DNA of 64,000 nucleotides from contig CAXXCY010000003.1 in NCBI GenBank assembly GCA_963674895.2, positions 2,108,001 through 2,172,000 of the forward strand. Direction: 5' to 3'. The position numbers were made by a program, and so were the translations under genes. Under the pieces are notes generated by a model, which worked only from the letters and a program-made list of their open reading frames with translations, had not been told where the DNA came from and searched no databases. Within the stretch, counting starts at the first letter, position 1. Each line of letters starts with the position of its first letter. This document shows, in pieces, positions 8,042-16,502 of this stretch. Origin of the DNA: CAXXOK01 sp963674895. GTDB lineage: Bacteria > Bacillota > Clostridia > Christensenellales > Aristaeellaceae.

Positions 8042-9592
8042 TTACTTCGCGAATACGCTGTAATCATCACTGAACAGGAATGCGTTGGGAATGGGTTCGC
8101 CGTCGTTTGCAAAGGTCATGGTGATCCCAGGCGCAACGCCGTACATATTGAAGTCAACATAGGAGCCGTACACGAACGCGAGATCCTTGACATACTGGTG
8201 CATCGCGTCGATGGCTTCAGGCGTCTGGCCATACAGCGCATCCATCAGCAGCACTTGCAGTTGCGGATCGTTGAGGCCTTCCATGTTGCCGTACTCGTAC
8301 AGCGTAATGTCAATGTAGGACTGGAAGGACAGCGCGAAGTTGCCCTTGGGCACCGAGTCGCCCCAGACGAGATCCCAGGTTTTACTGCCGGCGGGACGGT
8401 TGTTCATGTAGCTGGTATTGTCCAAAGCGGAGATCTCAAGATCAATGCCGATTTCGGCCAGGTTTGCCTGAATGATCTGCGCGGTCAGCGTTACGAACTC
8501 GTCTGTTTTGCCGAGCCATCTGAGGGTAAGGCCACCATTGGGATAGCCGGCTTCCTTCATCAGTTCCTTGGCTTTTTCGACGTTGTAATCATAATATTCT
8601 TCGCTTTCCCATTTGGTTTGATAGCCCGTAAGAGCCTCATTGCCAATGGTATAGCTGCGATGACCCGTGCCCTTGGTGACAGCCAGTGCGATGGACTCGG
8701 TATCGATCGCGTACAGCACGGCTTTCCGGAGTGCAAGGTTGTCCTTGAAGGGGCCATCATAGCAGTTCAGCATAATGGTGTGGGCATAGTTGCCGGGGTT
8801 TTTCACCACGGAGATGTCGCCACCCTTTTGGAAAGCTTCTGCGATGGTCGCGTTGATCGGGCCGGCCTGGATAGCGCCGGTCTCCAGCGCCGTCTGCACC
8901 TGCTGGGACTCGATGATCACGTCAAACTGCACCTGGTCGACATTCGCCTGAAAGAGGTACGGCACGATGCCCTCGTTGCCGTCGGTCCAGTGTTTGTCGA
9001 CCTTTTCGAATACCACTTTGCTGCCGGCCACGAAATCTTTCACATAATAGTGGCCGGTCGCGATCGGATGCGCAACAAAGTCAGCATCCGGCGCTTCGTA
9101 GGCAGCCTGCGAAACAATGTAGCAGCGCGAACCGCTTAGCAATGTGACATACGGCGCAACAGTCATGACAATACGTACGGAATAATCGCCTGTCTTCGTC
9201 ACGGATTCAAAGTATCTGGAGTTTCTCTGTTTCCCCGACGCAATCCAAGTGTTGTACGAGAATACCACGTCGTCTGCAGTGATGTGGTTTCCGGCCGAGT
9301 CATAAATGTTGTCATAGATCTCGACATCAACCGTTCTGTCGTCAATGGTATAGCTCTTCGCAAGATAGCCGATCTCTTCTCCTTGTTCATTAACGGTGAA
9401 CAACGTCTCATAAATGCTGTAACCCATAACAACCATTCCCGCACCTGTCGTATTGAACGGGTCGAGGCTTTCAAGAGCAGTCACAGGAACAGTGATTTTG
9501 GTTTGCATAGCAGACGTTTCGGTGGCGCCGGCCGATGCGAACATAGCAAGAGCCATCACAACCACGAGTATAATACCTAACCATCTTTTCAT
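8042..9592 (-). CDS. oppA: Opp-family extracellular solute-binding protein
   Basis: A 516-residue family-5 binding protein (SBP_bac_5), the cargo receptor of the OppBCDF transporter. The leader has a basic start, a hydrophobic core and an AGA-TE cleavage site near residue 23; it contains no cysteine, so it looks like an ordinary secreted protein rather than a lipoprotein. Family features are the early segment SLDPFNTTGAG, the central NPGNYAHTIMLN and LRKAVLYAIDTE, and YNVEKAKELMKEAGYPNGG. Cargo may be peptides or small glycosides. It has its own strong promoter upstream, divergent from a LysR gene. Confidence 0.93.
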   Translation of the reverse strand: MKRWLGIILVVVMALAMFASAGATETSAMQTKITVPVTALESLDPFNTTGAGMVVMGYSIYETLFTVNEQGEEIGYLAKSYTIDDRTVDVEIYDNIYDSAGNHITADDVVFSYNTWIASGKQRNSRYFESVTKTGDYSVRIVMTVAPYVTLLSGSRCYIVSQAAYEAPDADFVAHPIATGHYYVKDFVAGSKVVFEKVDKHWTDGNEGIVPYLFQANVDQVQFDVIIESQQVQTALETGAIQAGPINATIAEAFQKGGDISVVKNPGNYAHTIMLNCYDGPFKDNLALRKAVLYAIDTESIALAVTKGTGHRSYTIGNEALTGYQTKWESEEYYDYNVEKAKELMKEAGYPNGGLTLRWLGKTDEFVTLTAQIIQANLAEIGIDLEISALDNTSYMNNRPAGSKTWDLVWGDSVPKGNFALSFQSYIDITLYEYGNMEGLNDPQLQVLLMDALYGQTPEAIDAMHQYVKDLAFVYGSYVDFNMYGVAPGITMTFANDGEPIPNAFLFSDDYSVFAK

Positions 9593-9701
9593 TTTGCCTT
9601 GTCTCCTTTAAATTATTATATGAATGCCCCGCTGGGCAGACATACATATTCAGCTGGAAAATGTTCTTTCTATATAAAAACACCGCATACTATTTGCTCT
9701 T

Positions 9702-9730
9702 ATTATACAAACGGCTTCATCGAATATCAA
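9702..9730 (-). promoter_or_regulatory. Promoter of the first opp operon
   Basis: Reading the minus strand: TTGATA, a 17-bp spacer, then TATAAT, about 110 bp upstream of the binding-protein ATG. This is a near-consensus sigma-A promoter. The palindrome ATTCGAAT lies upstream near 9756, between this promoter and the divergent LysR gene, and is a candidate LysR-type operator (inference). Confidence 0.7.
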
Positions 9731-9804
9731 TTCCATTTCTCATCCGTTCAAGTCTAAATTCGAATGAATCAGTCTTTGCGCTTGACACGTATGTTAGGCT
9801 TTGA

Positions 9805-9834
9805 TTGACAAACATACACACCATGCTCTATTCT
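9805..9834 (+). promoter_or_regulatory. Candidate promoter of the LysR gene
   Basis: TTGACA, an 18-bp spacer and TATTCT, about 60 bp upstream of the LysR ATG. A second TTGACA occurs 23 bp earlier. The divergent layout with the opp promoter fits LysR-type autoregulation plus control of the transporter. Confidence 0.5.
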
Positions 9835-9892
9835 TATACTACAGTTCACTGAACGCGTATTCCTGACAACGCCATACGGGAGAACGGTTTAC

Positions 9893-10783
9893 ATGGAACT
9901 AAATTATCTGAAAGAATTTATCGAACTCGTACGTATCGGAAATTTTCAGAGGACAGCCGATCATCTGTTTATGTCGGAGTCCTCCCTTTCCAAGCATATC
10001 ATGAGATTGGAAAAAGAGCTTGGTTTTCTTTTGTTTGACCGCTCGGGGCGAAAGGCGGTGCTGTCGGATTTCGGCCACGCCTTCCTTCCCTATGCCATTG
10101 AGCTCAATGATTGCCGGCAACGCTATATTGTGGACCTCATCAACAGGGTCGATCCCAAAGAACGCGAAATCACGGTGGGGTTTGCGTCAGCCGAGTTTAT
10201 TGATGAGATTGCGACGCTTGTTACCATGTTCCAGAAAGAAAACCCGAATTGTGCCATCAAGATATCGCAGGATAGTTTTGACGAGATTAAAGAGAAACTG
10301 CGTCAAAATATGTACGGGCTAATTTTTCTCTCCACGGCGCTTGAAGCTATTGAAGACGATTTTATCGTTTTAGATTCTCAAATCATCGATGATGTCGTTG
10401 TCGTAATGCCCGGCAAACACCCATTAGCTCATGAGAAGATCGTTCCCATCGAAAAATTGAAACGCGAAACCTTTATTCAGGTAAAGGGTACGTATGCGTA
10501 TAGCTTGGCTATGCAGATATGCCACAATGCCGGCTTTGAGCCTATCGACCAGTTTTCAGTTAAGAAAACCGAAATTGTGATGAAATTGATAGCCAAGGGC
10601 CTTGGCGTTACGATCACCCGGCATAATATTGCCAATCGATTTCAAACCGGGGATGTTGCCATTGTTCCGATTGAGCCGGGTTTGGAATTGCATACCGTCA
10701 TTTTGTATTCGAAGAACCATAAGCCTTTGCCTGAAGAACAGTGGGTTATGCACTATTTCCAAAAAAAGTGGTCGCCCAAATAA
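9893..10783 (+). CDS. LysR-family transcriptional regulator
   Basis: A 296-residue LTTR. The N-terminal winged helix-turn-helix spans about residues 1-60, with the family pattern TADHLFMSESSLSKHIMRLEKELGFLLFDR. The periplasmic-binding-protein-like effector domain begins near residue 90 (REITVGFASAEFIDEI). GGGAGAACGG precedes the ATG. It is transcribed away from the first opp operon, the classic position for its regulator. The small-molecule effector is unknown but would plausibly come from the transporter's cargo. A shared hairpin separates it from the convergent MATE gene. Confidence 0.92.
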   Translation: MELNYLKEFIELVRIGNFQRTADHLFMSESSLSKHIMRLEKELGFLLFDRSGRKAVLSDFGHAFLPYAIELNDCRQRYIVDLINRVDPKEREITVGFASAEFIDEIATLVTMFQKENPNCAIKISQDSFDEIKEKLRQNMYGLIFLSTALEAIEDDFIVLDSQIIDDVVVVMPGKHPLAHEKIVPIEKLKRETFIQVKGTYAYSLAMQICHNAGFEPIDQFSVKKTEIVMKLIAKGLGVTITRHNIANRFQTGDVAIVPIEPGLELHTVILYSKNHKPLPEEQWVMHYFQKKWSPK

Positions 10784-10848
10784 CGAATTGTCCCGGCTGG
10801 GATATGCCCGGTCAAAATACCTCTAGCATTGCTCCTATGAAATTCAAA

Positions 10849-10873
10849 GCTGCCTGTGCCTCACACAGGCAGC
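10849..10873. terminator. Bidirectional hairpin terminator between LysR and MATE genes
   Basis: A perfect 10-bp stem (GCTGCCTGTG) with a 5-nt loop between two convergent genes. On the minus strand it is followed by TTTGAATTT directly after the MATE stop. It likely ends both transcripts. Confidence 0.7.
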
Positions 10874-10875
10874 GG

Positions 10876-12261
10876 TTATGCTTCCGATTGCGCATCTTTC
10901 AACCGAATAAACTGATAGGTTTTCCACTTGCCGCTGAAATAGTAAACCGCTGCGATGACCACCGGCCCCAAATGGGCGAGCGCATCGCCATACCAGAAGC
11001 CGATCACGCCCAGATTATACACAAACATCAGTGTATAGCTGATGCCCAGCCTGAGCACGATACCATCAATCAGCCCGTACGCAAAACTGAGCTTGGCATT
11101 TCCGCTCCCAGTAACAACGGATGTAAACGGACCCTGCATGGCGCTTAAGGCAAACGTAATCAAGGATACCCTAAGGTAAGTTACGCCCATTTCGATGACC
11201 CGCGGATCGTTTGTAAACATGGAGAACAAAGTTTTCGGAATGAAGATCGCAACAAGATATTCCAGCACACAAATACCGGCGCAAATGACCAGGGCAACAG
11301 AAACGGTTGTCTTTACCCTGTCATGCAGCTTGGCGCCGATATTCTGCGCCGCCACCGCGCCTGCCGCATTGGTTATGCTGGACGTCATCACATGAATCAG
11401 CCGGCCAATCTTGTTCCCGATGCTGGTTGTGGATGCGGCCACGATACCAAATCCGTTTACCCATGTAACACAAATCAACTGCGAAAAATGAATAAACAAC
11501 GACTGCATTGTCAGCGGTATGCCGATATGCAAGAGCGGCCGTAAAAATTGACTGCGAATTTTGAAGTGGTCTTTCTGCGAACAGAAATCATTCTCGGCGC
11601 GGTGGCGGTACATATAGATGACAGCGGATAAAAAGGAAATAAACTGTGCCGTTACCGTAGCGATGGCAGACCCCTGAGCTCTGAGCGAGAACACTTTGAC
11701 GAGCATCAGATCCAGCAATACGTTCACCACCGACGCGATCGCCACAAAAACCAACGGGCGCCTCGATTCGCCCATACCGCGCATAATCCCGCAGACGGCG
11801 TTGTAGCCGAACACAAACGGCAAACCCATACTGGCAATCCACATATACCCGCAGGCCTGTTCGTACGCCTCAGGCGGGCAATTCAATAAAGCGATCAGCT
11901 GCCTGCTGCAACATAGGCATAGAAGGCCGGCAATTACGCCAACTCCAGTTGTAAACGAAAGGATGGTTCCACTCACAAGAGGGATATCCCGCCGCAGCCC
12001 CTTGCCCACAAGCTGCGCCGTATAAATCTGGCTGGCGCCGCCAAACGCCATACCGGCGAAGGTAATCAGCGAGATAATTTCGCCGCCATTGGATACGCTC
12101 ACCGTACCGACGCTGCCCAGAACCTTGCCGACGATCATCATATCCACGGAATTGTATAATTGCTGCAGCAAATTGGCAAGCAGGAGCGGAAACGCAAACC
12201 GAACCAATATCCTGGCAATGCTGCCCTGCGTCATATTCTGCCCAAATGCCAGCTTGTTCAA
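10876..12261 (-). CDS. MATE-family multidrug/solute antiporter (1)
   Basis: A 461-residue integral membrane protein with about 12 hydrophobic helices, of the MATE (MatE x2, NorM/DinF-like) family. It begins KLAFGQNMTQGSIARILVRFAFPLL, and TM1 is followed by LLQQLYNSVDMMIVGKVLG, a MATE hallmark; the second MatE repeat has LFIHFSQLICVTWVNGFG. It should export drugs or metabolites using Na+ or H+. The start is a TTG preceded by GGGGAGGAAG at about 9 nt. It diverges from a second MATE gene; the two proteins differ clearly, so they are not a recent duplication. Confidence 0.92.
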   Translation of the reverse strand: MNKLAFGQNMTQGSIARILVRFAFPLLLANLLQQLYNSVDMMIVGKVLGSVGTVSVSNGGEIISLITFAGMAFGGASQIYTAQLVGKGLRRDIPLVSGTILSFTTGVGVIAGLLCLCCSRQLIALLNCPPEAYEQACGYMWIASMGLPFVFGYNAVCGIMRGMGESRRPLVFVAIASVVNVLLDLMLVKVFSLRAQGSAIATVTAQFISFLSAVIYMYRHRAENDFCSQKDHFKIRSQFLRPLLHIGIPLTMQSLFIHFSQLICVTWVNGFGIVAASTTSIGNKIGRLIHVMTSSITNAAGAVAAQNIGAKLHDRVKTTVSVALVICAGICVLEYLVAIFIPKTLFSMFTNDPRVIEMGVTYLRVSLITFALSAMQGPFTSVVTGSGNAKLSFAYGLIDGIVLRLGISYTLMFVYNLGVIGFWYGDALAHLGPVVIAAVYYFSGKWKTYQFIRLKDAQSEA

Positions 12262-12392
12262 ATTCGTTCTTCCTCCCCAAATTCCGACACGGTTGTCCAG
12301 CCGGCGGCAATACCACTATGCGAATTCCGTGCTTTCCTCCACACAACCGGTTATCCAAATATTGAACCCTTTTATCCCCTGCGAAAGCGTTA

Positions 12393-12421
12393 TTGACGCG
12401 CGCCGAACTATTGGCTATATT
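12393..12421 (+). promoter_or_regulatory. Promoter of the second MATE / MarR unit
   Basis: TTGACG, a 17-bp spacer and TATATT, about 60 bp upstream of the MATE start. The -10 element ends 2 bp before a perfect palindrome, so a protein bound there would block transcription initiation. Confidence 0.65.
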
Positions 12422-12423
12422 AA

Positions 12424-12435
12424 TTGCAATTGCAA
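12424..12435. promoter_or_regulatory. Palindromic operator, candidate MarR site
   Basis: TTGCAATTGCAA is a perfect 12-bp palindrome, immediately downstream of the -10 box. MarR-family repressors commonly bind such TTGCAA-type repeats, and a MarR-like gene lies downstream of the MATE gene it would control. The function is inferred. Confidence 0.6.
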
Positions 12436-12480
12436 CTGTTGTCAATAGCAACCTTTAATGCTTCAAGGAGGATACTTCGA

Positions 12481-13902
12481 ATGGACAAGGATCCATCAGC
12501 GTTTCGGGAGAAACGCAGAAAGATGATGCTGGAAGAGCCGGTTGCCAGGGTCATCCCGCTGCTGGCCGTACCCATGATTATGGCGATGTTGATCGATTCG
12601 ATTTATAACATCACGGATACCTATTTCGTCAGCCAGCTGGGAACCGCGGCAACTGCCGCCGTTGGTGTAAACGATGCGCTGATGCAGGTTTCCCGGTCTC
12701 TTGCGATGGGATTTGGCATTGGGGCGTCCAGCTATATATCGCGGCTGTTAGGCGCAAAAGAGTATGACACAGCCAGCCGGGTTGGTACAACCGCTCTTGT
12801 CACATGCGTGATCCTGATGACCCTGGCAGCGATGGCTTCCTATATATTCATCGATTCGCTGGTTGTGGTGCTGGGCGCGACAAAAACAGTAAAACCATAC
12901 GCCGTGCAATACGCAAGCTGGATTTTAGTGGCTTCCCCTTTCACTGCCGGCACCGTTGTGTTAAGCCAGTTGCTGCGCGCGGAGGGCAACACCAGGTTCT
13001 CGATGATTGGAATGGTTTCCGGCTGTCTGATCAATATAAGCCTGGATCCGTTGTTTATCAATGTACTCGGGCTCGGCGTTTCCGGTGCGGCGATTGCAAC
13101 CTCCATCTCCAAACTTCTCAGCTGTTCCATCTTATTGATACCCTTTATGCGGAAACGGACGCTGCTTGAGTTGAAATTCGAGTTTTTCACCCCCAAAAAG
13201 TATATTTATGCGGAAATAACCAAGATGGGCGTCCCAACGTTCCTGAGAAGCAGCATGCTGGCCTTATCGACGATCGTACTTAATACCTATGCCGGTATGT
13301 TTGGCGATAACGCGCTTGCCGCAGTATCGGTCGCCAATAAGTGCGCACGATTTGTCGGCTCGGCGATATTGGGGCTGGGACAGGGTTTCCAGCCATTGGT
13401 CGGTTATTGCTGGGGTGCAAAACAGTATCGCAGGATTCGCCAGGCATTCTGGACATGCTCCGCCATGGGCGCTGCATTAGCGGCTGTATTAGGCGCGGTG
13501 TTTGCGCTGTTTGCGCCGCAAATTATCCGCATTTTCACGTCGCAGAGCAATACGGAAATGATCAGCATCGGGTCGTTTATGATCGTTACGCAGTGTATTA
13601 CGATGGTTTTCCATGTGTGGGGAATCATTGTTAACGGACTATACCAGGCACTGGGGCGGCCAATTGGGGCAGGCGTGCTGGGGCTATCCAGGCAGCTGAT
13701 CTGCCTGATACCCAGTGTGATCGTCATGTCGACCCTATTCGGCGTATATGGCCTGGCATCAGCACAGGCAGTGTCTGATATCGCGACCATGTTCATTGTA
13801 GTGCCGATGGTAGTCTCCATCCTTCGGAAAATGAAAACATTGGATACGGATATGTGCCTGACCAATGAAAATGAAAGGCTGCAATTACAGTTCGACAGGT
13901 AA
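12481..13902 (+). CDS. MATE-family multidrug/solute antiporter (2)
   Basis: A 473-residue MATE transporter with about 12 helices. It begins MDKDPSAFREKRRKMMLEE, then PVARVIPLLAVPMIMAMLID and SIYNITDTYFVSQLGT, the NorM/MepA-type opening; the second half has FLRSSMLALSTIVLNTYAG. The ATG is chosen because AAGGAGG sits upstream of it; an earlier frame extension covers the operator and is rejected. A MarR-type gene 36 bp downstream forms the usual MarR-MATE (MepR/MepA-like) pair, although that regulator is frameshifted here. Confidence 0.92.
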   Translation: MDKDPSAFREKRRKMMLEEPVARVIPLLAVPMIMAMLIDSIYNITDTYFVSQLGTAATAAVGVNDALMQVSRSLAMGFGIGASSYISRLLGAKEYDTASRVGTTALVTCVILMTLAAMASYIFIDSLVVVLGATKTVKPYAVQYASWILVASPFTAGTVVLSQLLRAEGNTRFSMIGMVSGCLINISLDPLFINVLGLGVSGAAIATSISKLLSCSILLIPFMRKRTLLELKFEFFTPKKYIYAEITKMGVPTFLRSSMLALSTIVLNTYAGMFGDNALAAVSVANKCARFVGSAILGLGQGFQPLVGYCWGAKQYRRIRQAFWTCSAMGAALAAVLGAVFALFAPQIIRIFTSQSNTEMISIGSFMIVTQCITMVFHVWGIIVNGLYQALGRPIGAGVLGLSRQLICLIPSVIVMSTLFGVYGLASAQAVSDIATMFIVVPMVVSILRKMKTLDTDMCLTNENERLQLQFDR

Positions 13903-13938
13903 ATAACGTATTGTAACCCTTTGCAGAGGAGGCAAACC

Positions 13939-14389
13939 ATGACCATGGACGAGCAGATGTTTTCCAGAAACATAGCCCGTTACATCGGTCGCCTGGAAAA
14001 ACTGAGAAGGAAGTATTTGAATGAACGCCTGAGTATCTATAACCTCAAGGGTTCCATGGTGTTCATGCTTCTGTTTCCGGTCAGGCATCCCGGGCCCTCA
14101 CAGGACGCATTGTCGGAATTTACCGGCATAGACAAAAGCGGAATCGCCAGAAACTGCCGCCAGTTGGACGATTTGGCTATATCCTCCGCGAGATTGCCGA
14201 TGACAACAGGCGGCAGTATAACCTAGCGCTGGCCGAGCAGGGCCAAACGCTCATACCCATGATCAGGGAATTGCTTGCGGAGTGGAGCGGCAGCAGTACT
14301 CAAGGGATGAGCGTTGAGGAAAAAAATTTCTTGGACCTTTGGAAAGCATGGTCAATGCCGCCGAAGGAAATGACGAAGCGCACCTATAG
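13939..14389 (+). pseudogene. MarR-family regulator, two frameshifts
   Basis: Reads as one MarR-type winged-helix protein of about 150 residues only if two single-base losses are repaired. The first frame runs from MTMDEQMFSRNIARY through the wing-helix segment QDALSEFTGIDKSGIARNC to QLDD. Near 14176 the homologous frame shifts and continues GYILREIADDNRRQYNLALAEQG. Near the A7 run at 14320-14326 it shifts again, giving FLGPLESMVNAAEGNDEAH and a stop. An AGGAGG site precedes the ATG. Both lesions are one-base deletions in short runs, so they may be sequencing errors or true inactivation. It would have repressed the MATE gene. Confidence 0.75.
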
Positions 14390-14431
14390 CGGCAGTTTTC
14401 GGGTCAGCCTCCATAGGCACTCCTGCCCGCC

Positions 14432-15796
14432 TCAGTCCATATGACAGCGGTCGGTATAACAATGCGTTTTATCATGCAAACCCAATACGATGTCCCTGAA
14501 TGCCTTTGCCAAAGTGCCGAGTTTGATTCTGGTCCTGGCGGAGTGCATCCCCGGGCGTTTCAGCATATCTTCATCCAAAATATAGCCCGCATCGGGATTG
14601 AGAAAACTGGCGTTGTGATTGACTACAATTGTCGTCTCCGACGGCGATATGTTCTTCATTAACATACCGTAGGAAGAAAACAGCTCGCCACTGATGCCAA
14701 GGATTGCCAGACTGCCGATTTTTAACAGCTGACAGCGTACTCTGTATGGCTTCTCGCCGTCTCCCGGCAGGATGATAATTTCCCCATTCTCTTTCCTTTG
14801 TATATTACGGCTGGGCATCATCACCCAGTCAATGGCCCCTGTAAGGCCGCCGCTTACTTTGTCGCAAACAATCTTCCGGTTCACCTTCAGCACGTCGGCG
14901 AAATGCCTGGACGCCAGGATTTGCAAAAGTCCGTCATGGCCTTTGTCAATGGCAACAGATTGGATGCTGCCGTCTTCGGCGGAAGGATACGTCATGTTCT
15001 GCATATAAAGGGGGTTCAGGTCGCCGGCGGCGCCGCTGGTCCACAGCGCAGTGCAGCCCCGGTAACGCTCTTCCAGAAGGCGGCTTACATTGCCGCCCAT
15101 ATCGGAACTGATCGCCATTTTGCCGTCCGCAATCGTGTTCTCAAACATCACAACATTGTGCACGGGATAGTTGACCAGGAATCCTACGGGTTCGCCCTGC
15201 AGGGTTTCCACGCGCATTACAAACAGCGTCGTATCCACATGCCCCTCCGGGTTGATGCCGTAATGGCTTTCGATATGTTCCCCGCCGGAGGGTTCCCGTA
15301 CCAGGAAATCCTCATTTCTGTTGACGTTAAGATAACTATTGCCCGTCGCATATCCGATCCTTACCGGCTGCAAGTTCGAAAGCGCCGCGTCGATGGTTTC
15401 ATGCAAGGCCTCCGCCACCGATTGCGCGTATTGCGCCGATACGGTCTTCACCTCGCCGCCGTACCCACTGAGATTATTCATGACCGGCTCTCCCGGTCGA
15501 AGGCCGATAATCGGCGCCGAGTGGGTATGAATGCCGTAAAAGAGGATGTTTTCGACGGGAATCCCATATTTCTCGGCAATCGCGTCCAGATGGATTTCGG
15601 GATCCAGCGCTTTATCCAAATCAAACCCGATGAGCAGGCAACGGGATTCACCGCTCTCCACCGCCATAACCCTGAGCATCAGGGGATCATGGATAGCTCC
15701 GTACTCGCTTTTCATCAACCCCCTCAAATAAGGCAGCTGCTCCGGTTTGGGCGTGATATCATTTTTAGCGAATCCGCACATCAGCTTCGTTCTCAT
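14432..15796 (-). CDS. Neutral/alkaline ceramidase-like hydrolase
   Basis: A 454-residue protein resembling the N-terminal domain of neutral/alkaline non-lysosomal ceramidases (PF04734). It opens with CGFAKNDITPKPEQLPYLRG and carries the zinc-ligand motif HTHSAP near residue 110, an NYPVHN segment and the GAAGDLNPLYMQN segment typical of the family. No signal peptide is seen, and it is shorter than true ceramidases (about 650-700 residues) because the C-terminal immunoglobulin-like domain is missing. In such truncated bacterial homologues the substrate is uncertain and may be an amide or sugar derivative. The start is chosen at MRTKLMCG; an upstream in-frame extension is poorly conserved-looking. 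It is divergent from the DUF6379 operon. Confidence 0.75.
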   Translation of the reverse strand: MRTKLMCGFAKNDITPKPEQLPYLRGLMKSEYGAIHDPLMLRVMAVESGESRCLLIGFDLDKALDPEIHLDAIAEKYGIPVENILFYGIHTHSAPIIGLRPGEPVMNNLSGYGGEVKTVSAQYAQSVAEALHETIDAALSNLQPVRIGYATGNSYLNVNRNEDFLVREPSGGEHIESHYGINPEGHVDTTLFVMRVETLQGEPVGFLVNYPVHNVVMFENTIADGKMAISSDMGGNVSRLLEERYRGCTALWTSGAAGDLNPLYMQNMTYPSAEDGSIQSVAIDKGHDGLLQILASRHFADVLKVNRKIVCDKVSGGLTGAIDWVMMPSRNIQRKENGEIIILPGDGEKPYRVRCQLLKIGSLAILGISGELFSSYGMLMKNISPSETTIVVNHNASFLNPDAGYILDEDMLKRPGMHSARTRIKLGTLAKAFRDIVLGLHDKTHCYTDRCHMD

Positions 15797-15897
15797 CCTA
15801 CCACCTTGCCTTCCCAGGTTTCCGTTGGCCGGACAGATATGCCGAATGCACAACCTTTACCATCAGTCTTTCCCTTGCACCGCGGAAATCTGCGTTT

Positions 15898-15926
15898 ATT
15901 ATAGGAAATCCCCTATTGCCAATCAA
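15898..15926 (-). promoter_or_regulatory. Promoter of the ceramidase-like gene
   Basis: On the minus strand: TTGATT, a 17-bp spacer, TATAAT, roughly 100 bp upstream of the start codon. It lies in the 250-bp divergent region shared with the DUF6379 operon. Confidence 0.65.
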
Positions 15927-15971
15927 TTCCGATATTGCATTTATCAAGTCATTATTCGAAACAATGAAATC

Positions 15972-16001
15972 TTGACTTTTGTGAATTCAGTATACTATTC
16001 T
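15972..16001 (+). promoter_or_regulatory. Candidate promoter of the DUF6379 operon
   Basis: TTGACT, an 18-bp spacer and TATTCT, about 45 bp upstream of the first ATG. An alternative -10 (TATACT) lies 5 bp earlier but at only 13 bp spacing. This has the same arrangement as the LysR promoter in this window. Confidence 0.45.
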
Positions 16002-16046
16002 TAAAAAAGGCAGCGGTTCCAAGGCCTGTGAAAGGGTAGTGAAAAC

Positions 16047-16502
16047 ATGAACATACAAACTATAGACAGTCGTTTGTCGCCAGTGGTGCCCGGAAGCCTG
16101 AAAAATCAAAACACGGCAGGGAAAGCGACGGGTTTCCAACTCAGTGTCCGGCTTTTGAACGGCAGAGGGTGTTTTCTGTCCATTCTGAATGGATTCTATA
16201 TCGCAGTGGACGGCGAAACGTTTTCCAGAGAACAGCAGAGCCTTGCAGTGAACGGAAAACCGCCGCGCAGCTTTATTGAACTTGCGTCTTGTTCTGACGA
16301 GCACTGGGACCCGAGTGATGAGGCGGTACTCCATATAGCAAAGCCGGGCGGTTTGGCGCCGGGGCGGCATCAGGTCGCTTTCCGGCCCTCCCTGCTGGAC
16401 GGTTATTTCAAAGCCAAAGACGAATGGGTAGATGCGCCGCCGGCGCTGTATCCGGCGCTGTCCCCCCATGATTTACAGGCCATCACCTATACGATGGAAT
16501 GA
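16047..16502 (+). CDS. C-glycoside deglycosidase beta-subunit-like protein (DUF6379)
   Basis: A 151-residue soluble protein. The segments GKATGFQLSVRLLNGRGCFL, FYIAVDGETFSREQQSLAVN and LHIAKPGGLAPGRHQV match my memory of the DUF6379 family, the small beta-sandwich subunit of bacterial C-glycoside deglycosidases (DgpB/CarB). In those enzymes the beta subunit forms a hetero-oligomer with a metal-dependent TIM-barrel alpha subunit. That fits the next gene, which overlaps this stop by ATGA and encodes a TIM-barrel protein. No catalytic residues are expected in this subunit. The assignment rests on pattern recognition without alignment. Confidence 0.65.
   Translation: MNIQTIDSRLSPVVPGSLKNQNTAGKATGFQLSVRLLNGRGCFLSILNGFYIAVDGETFSREQQSLAVNGKPPRSFIELASCSDEHWDPSDEAVLHIAKPGGLAPGRHQVAFRPSLLDGYFKAKDEWVDAPPALYPALSPHDLQAITYTME

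Noticed and set aside
14259..14444. A short separate gene after the MarR-like frame
   Set aside because: It is an out-of-frame piece overlapping the last two segments of the frameshifted MarR gene rather than an independent protein.
14798..15904. A 368-codon plus-strand frame antisense to the ceramidase-like gene
   Set aside because: The minus strand carries the zinc motif HTHSAP and other family segments, and the plus frame has none and is rich in residues typical of antisense translation.
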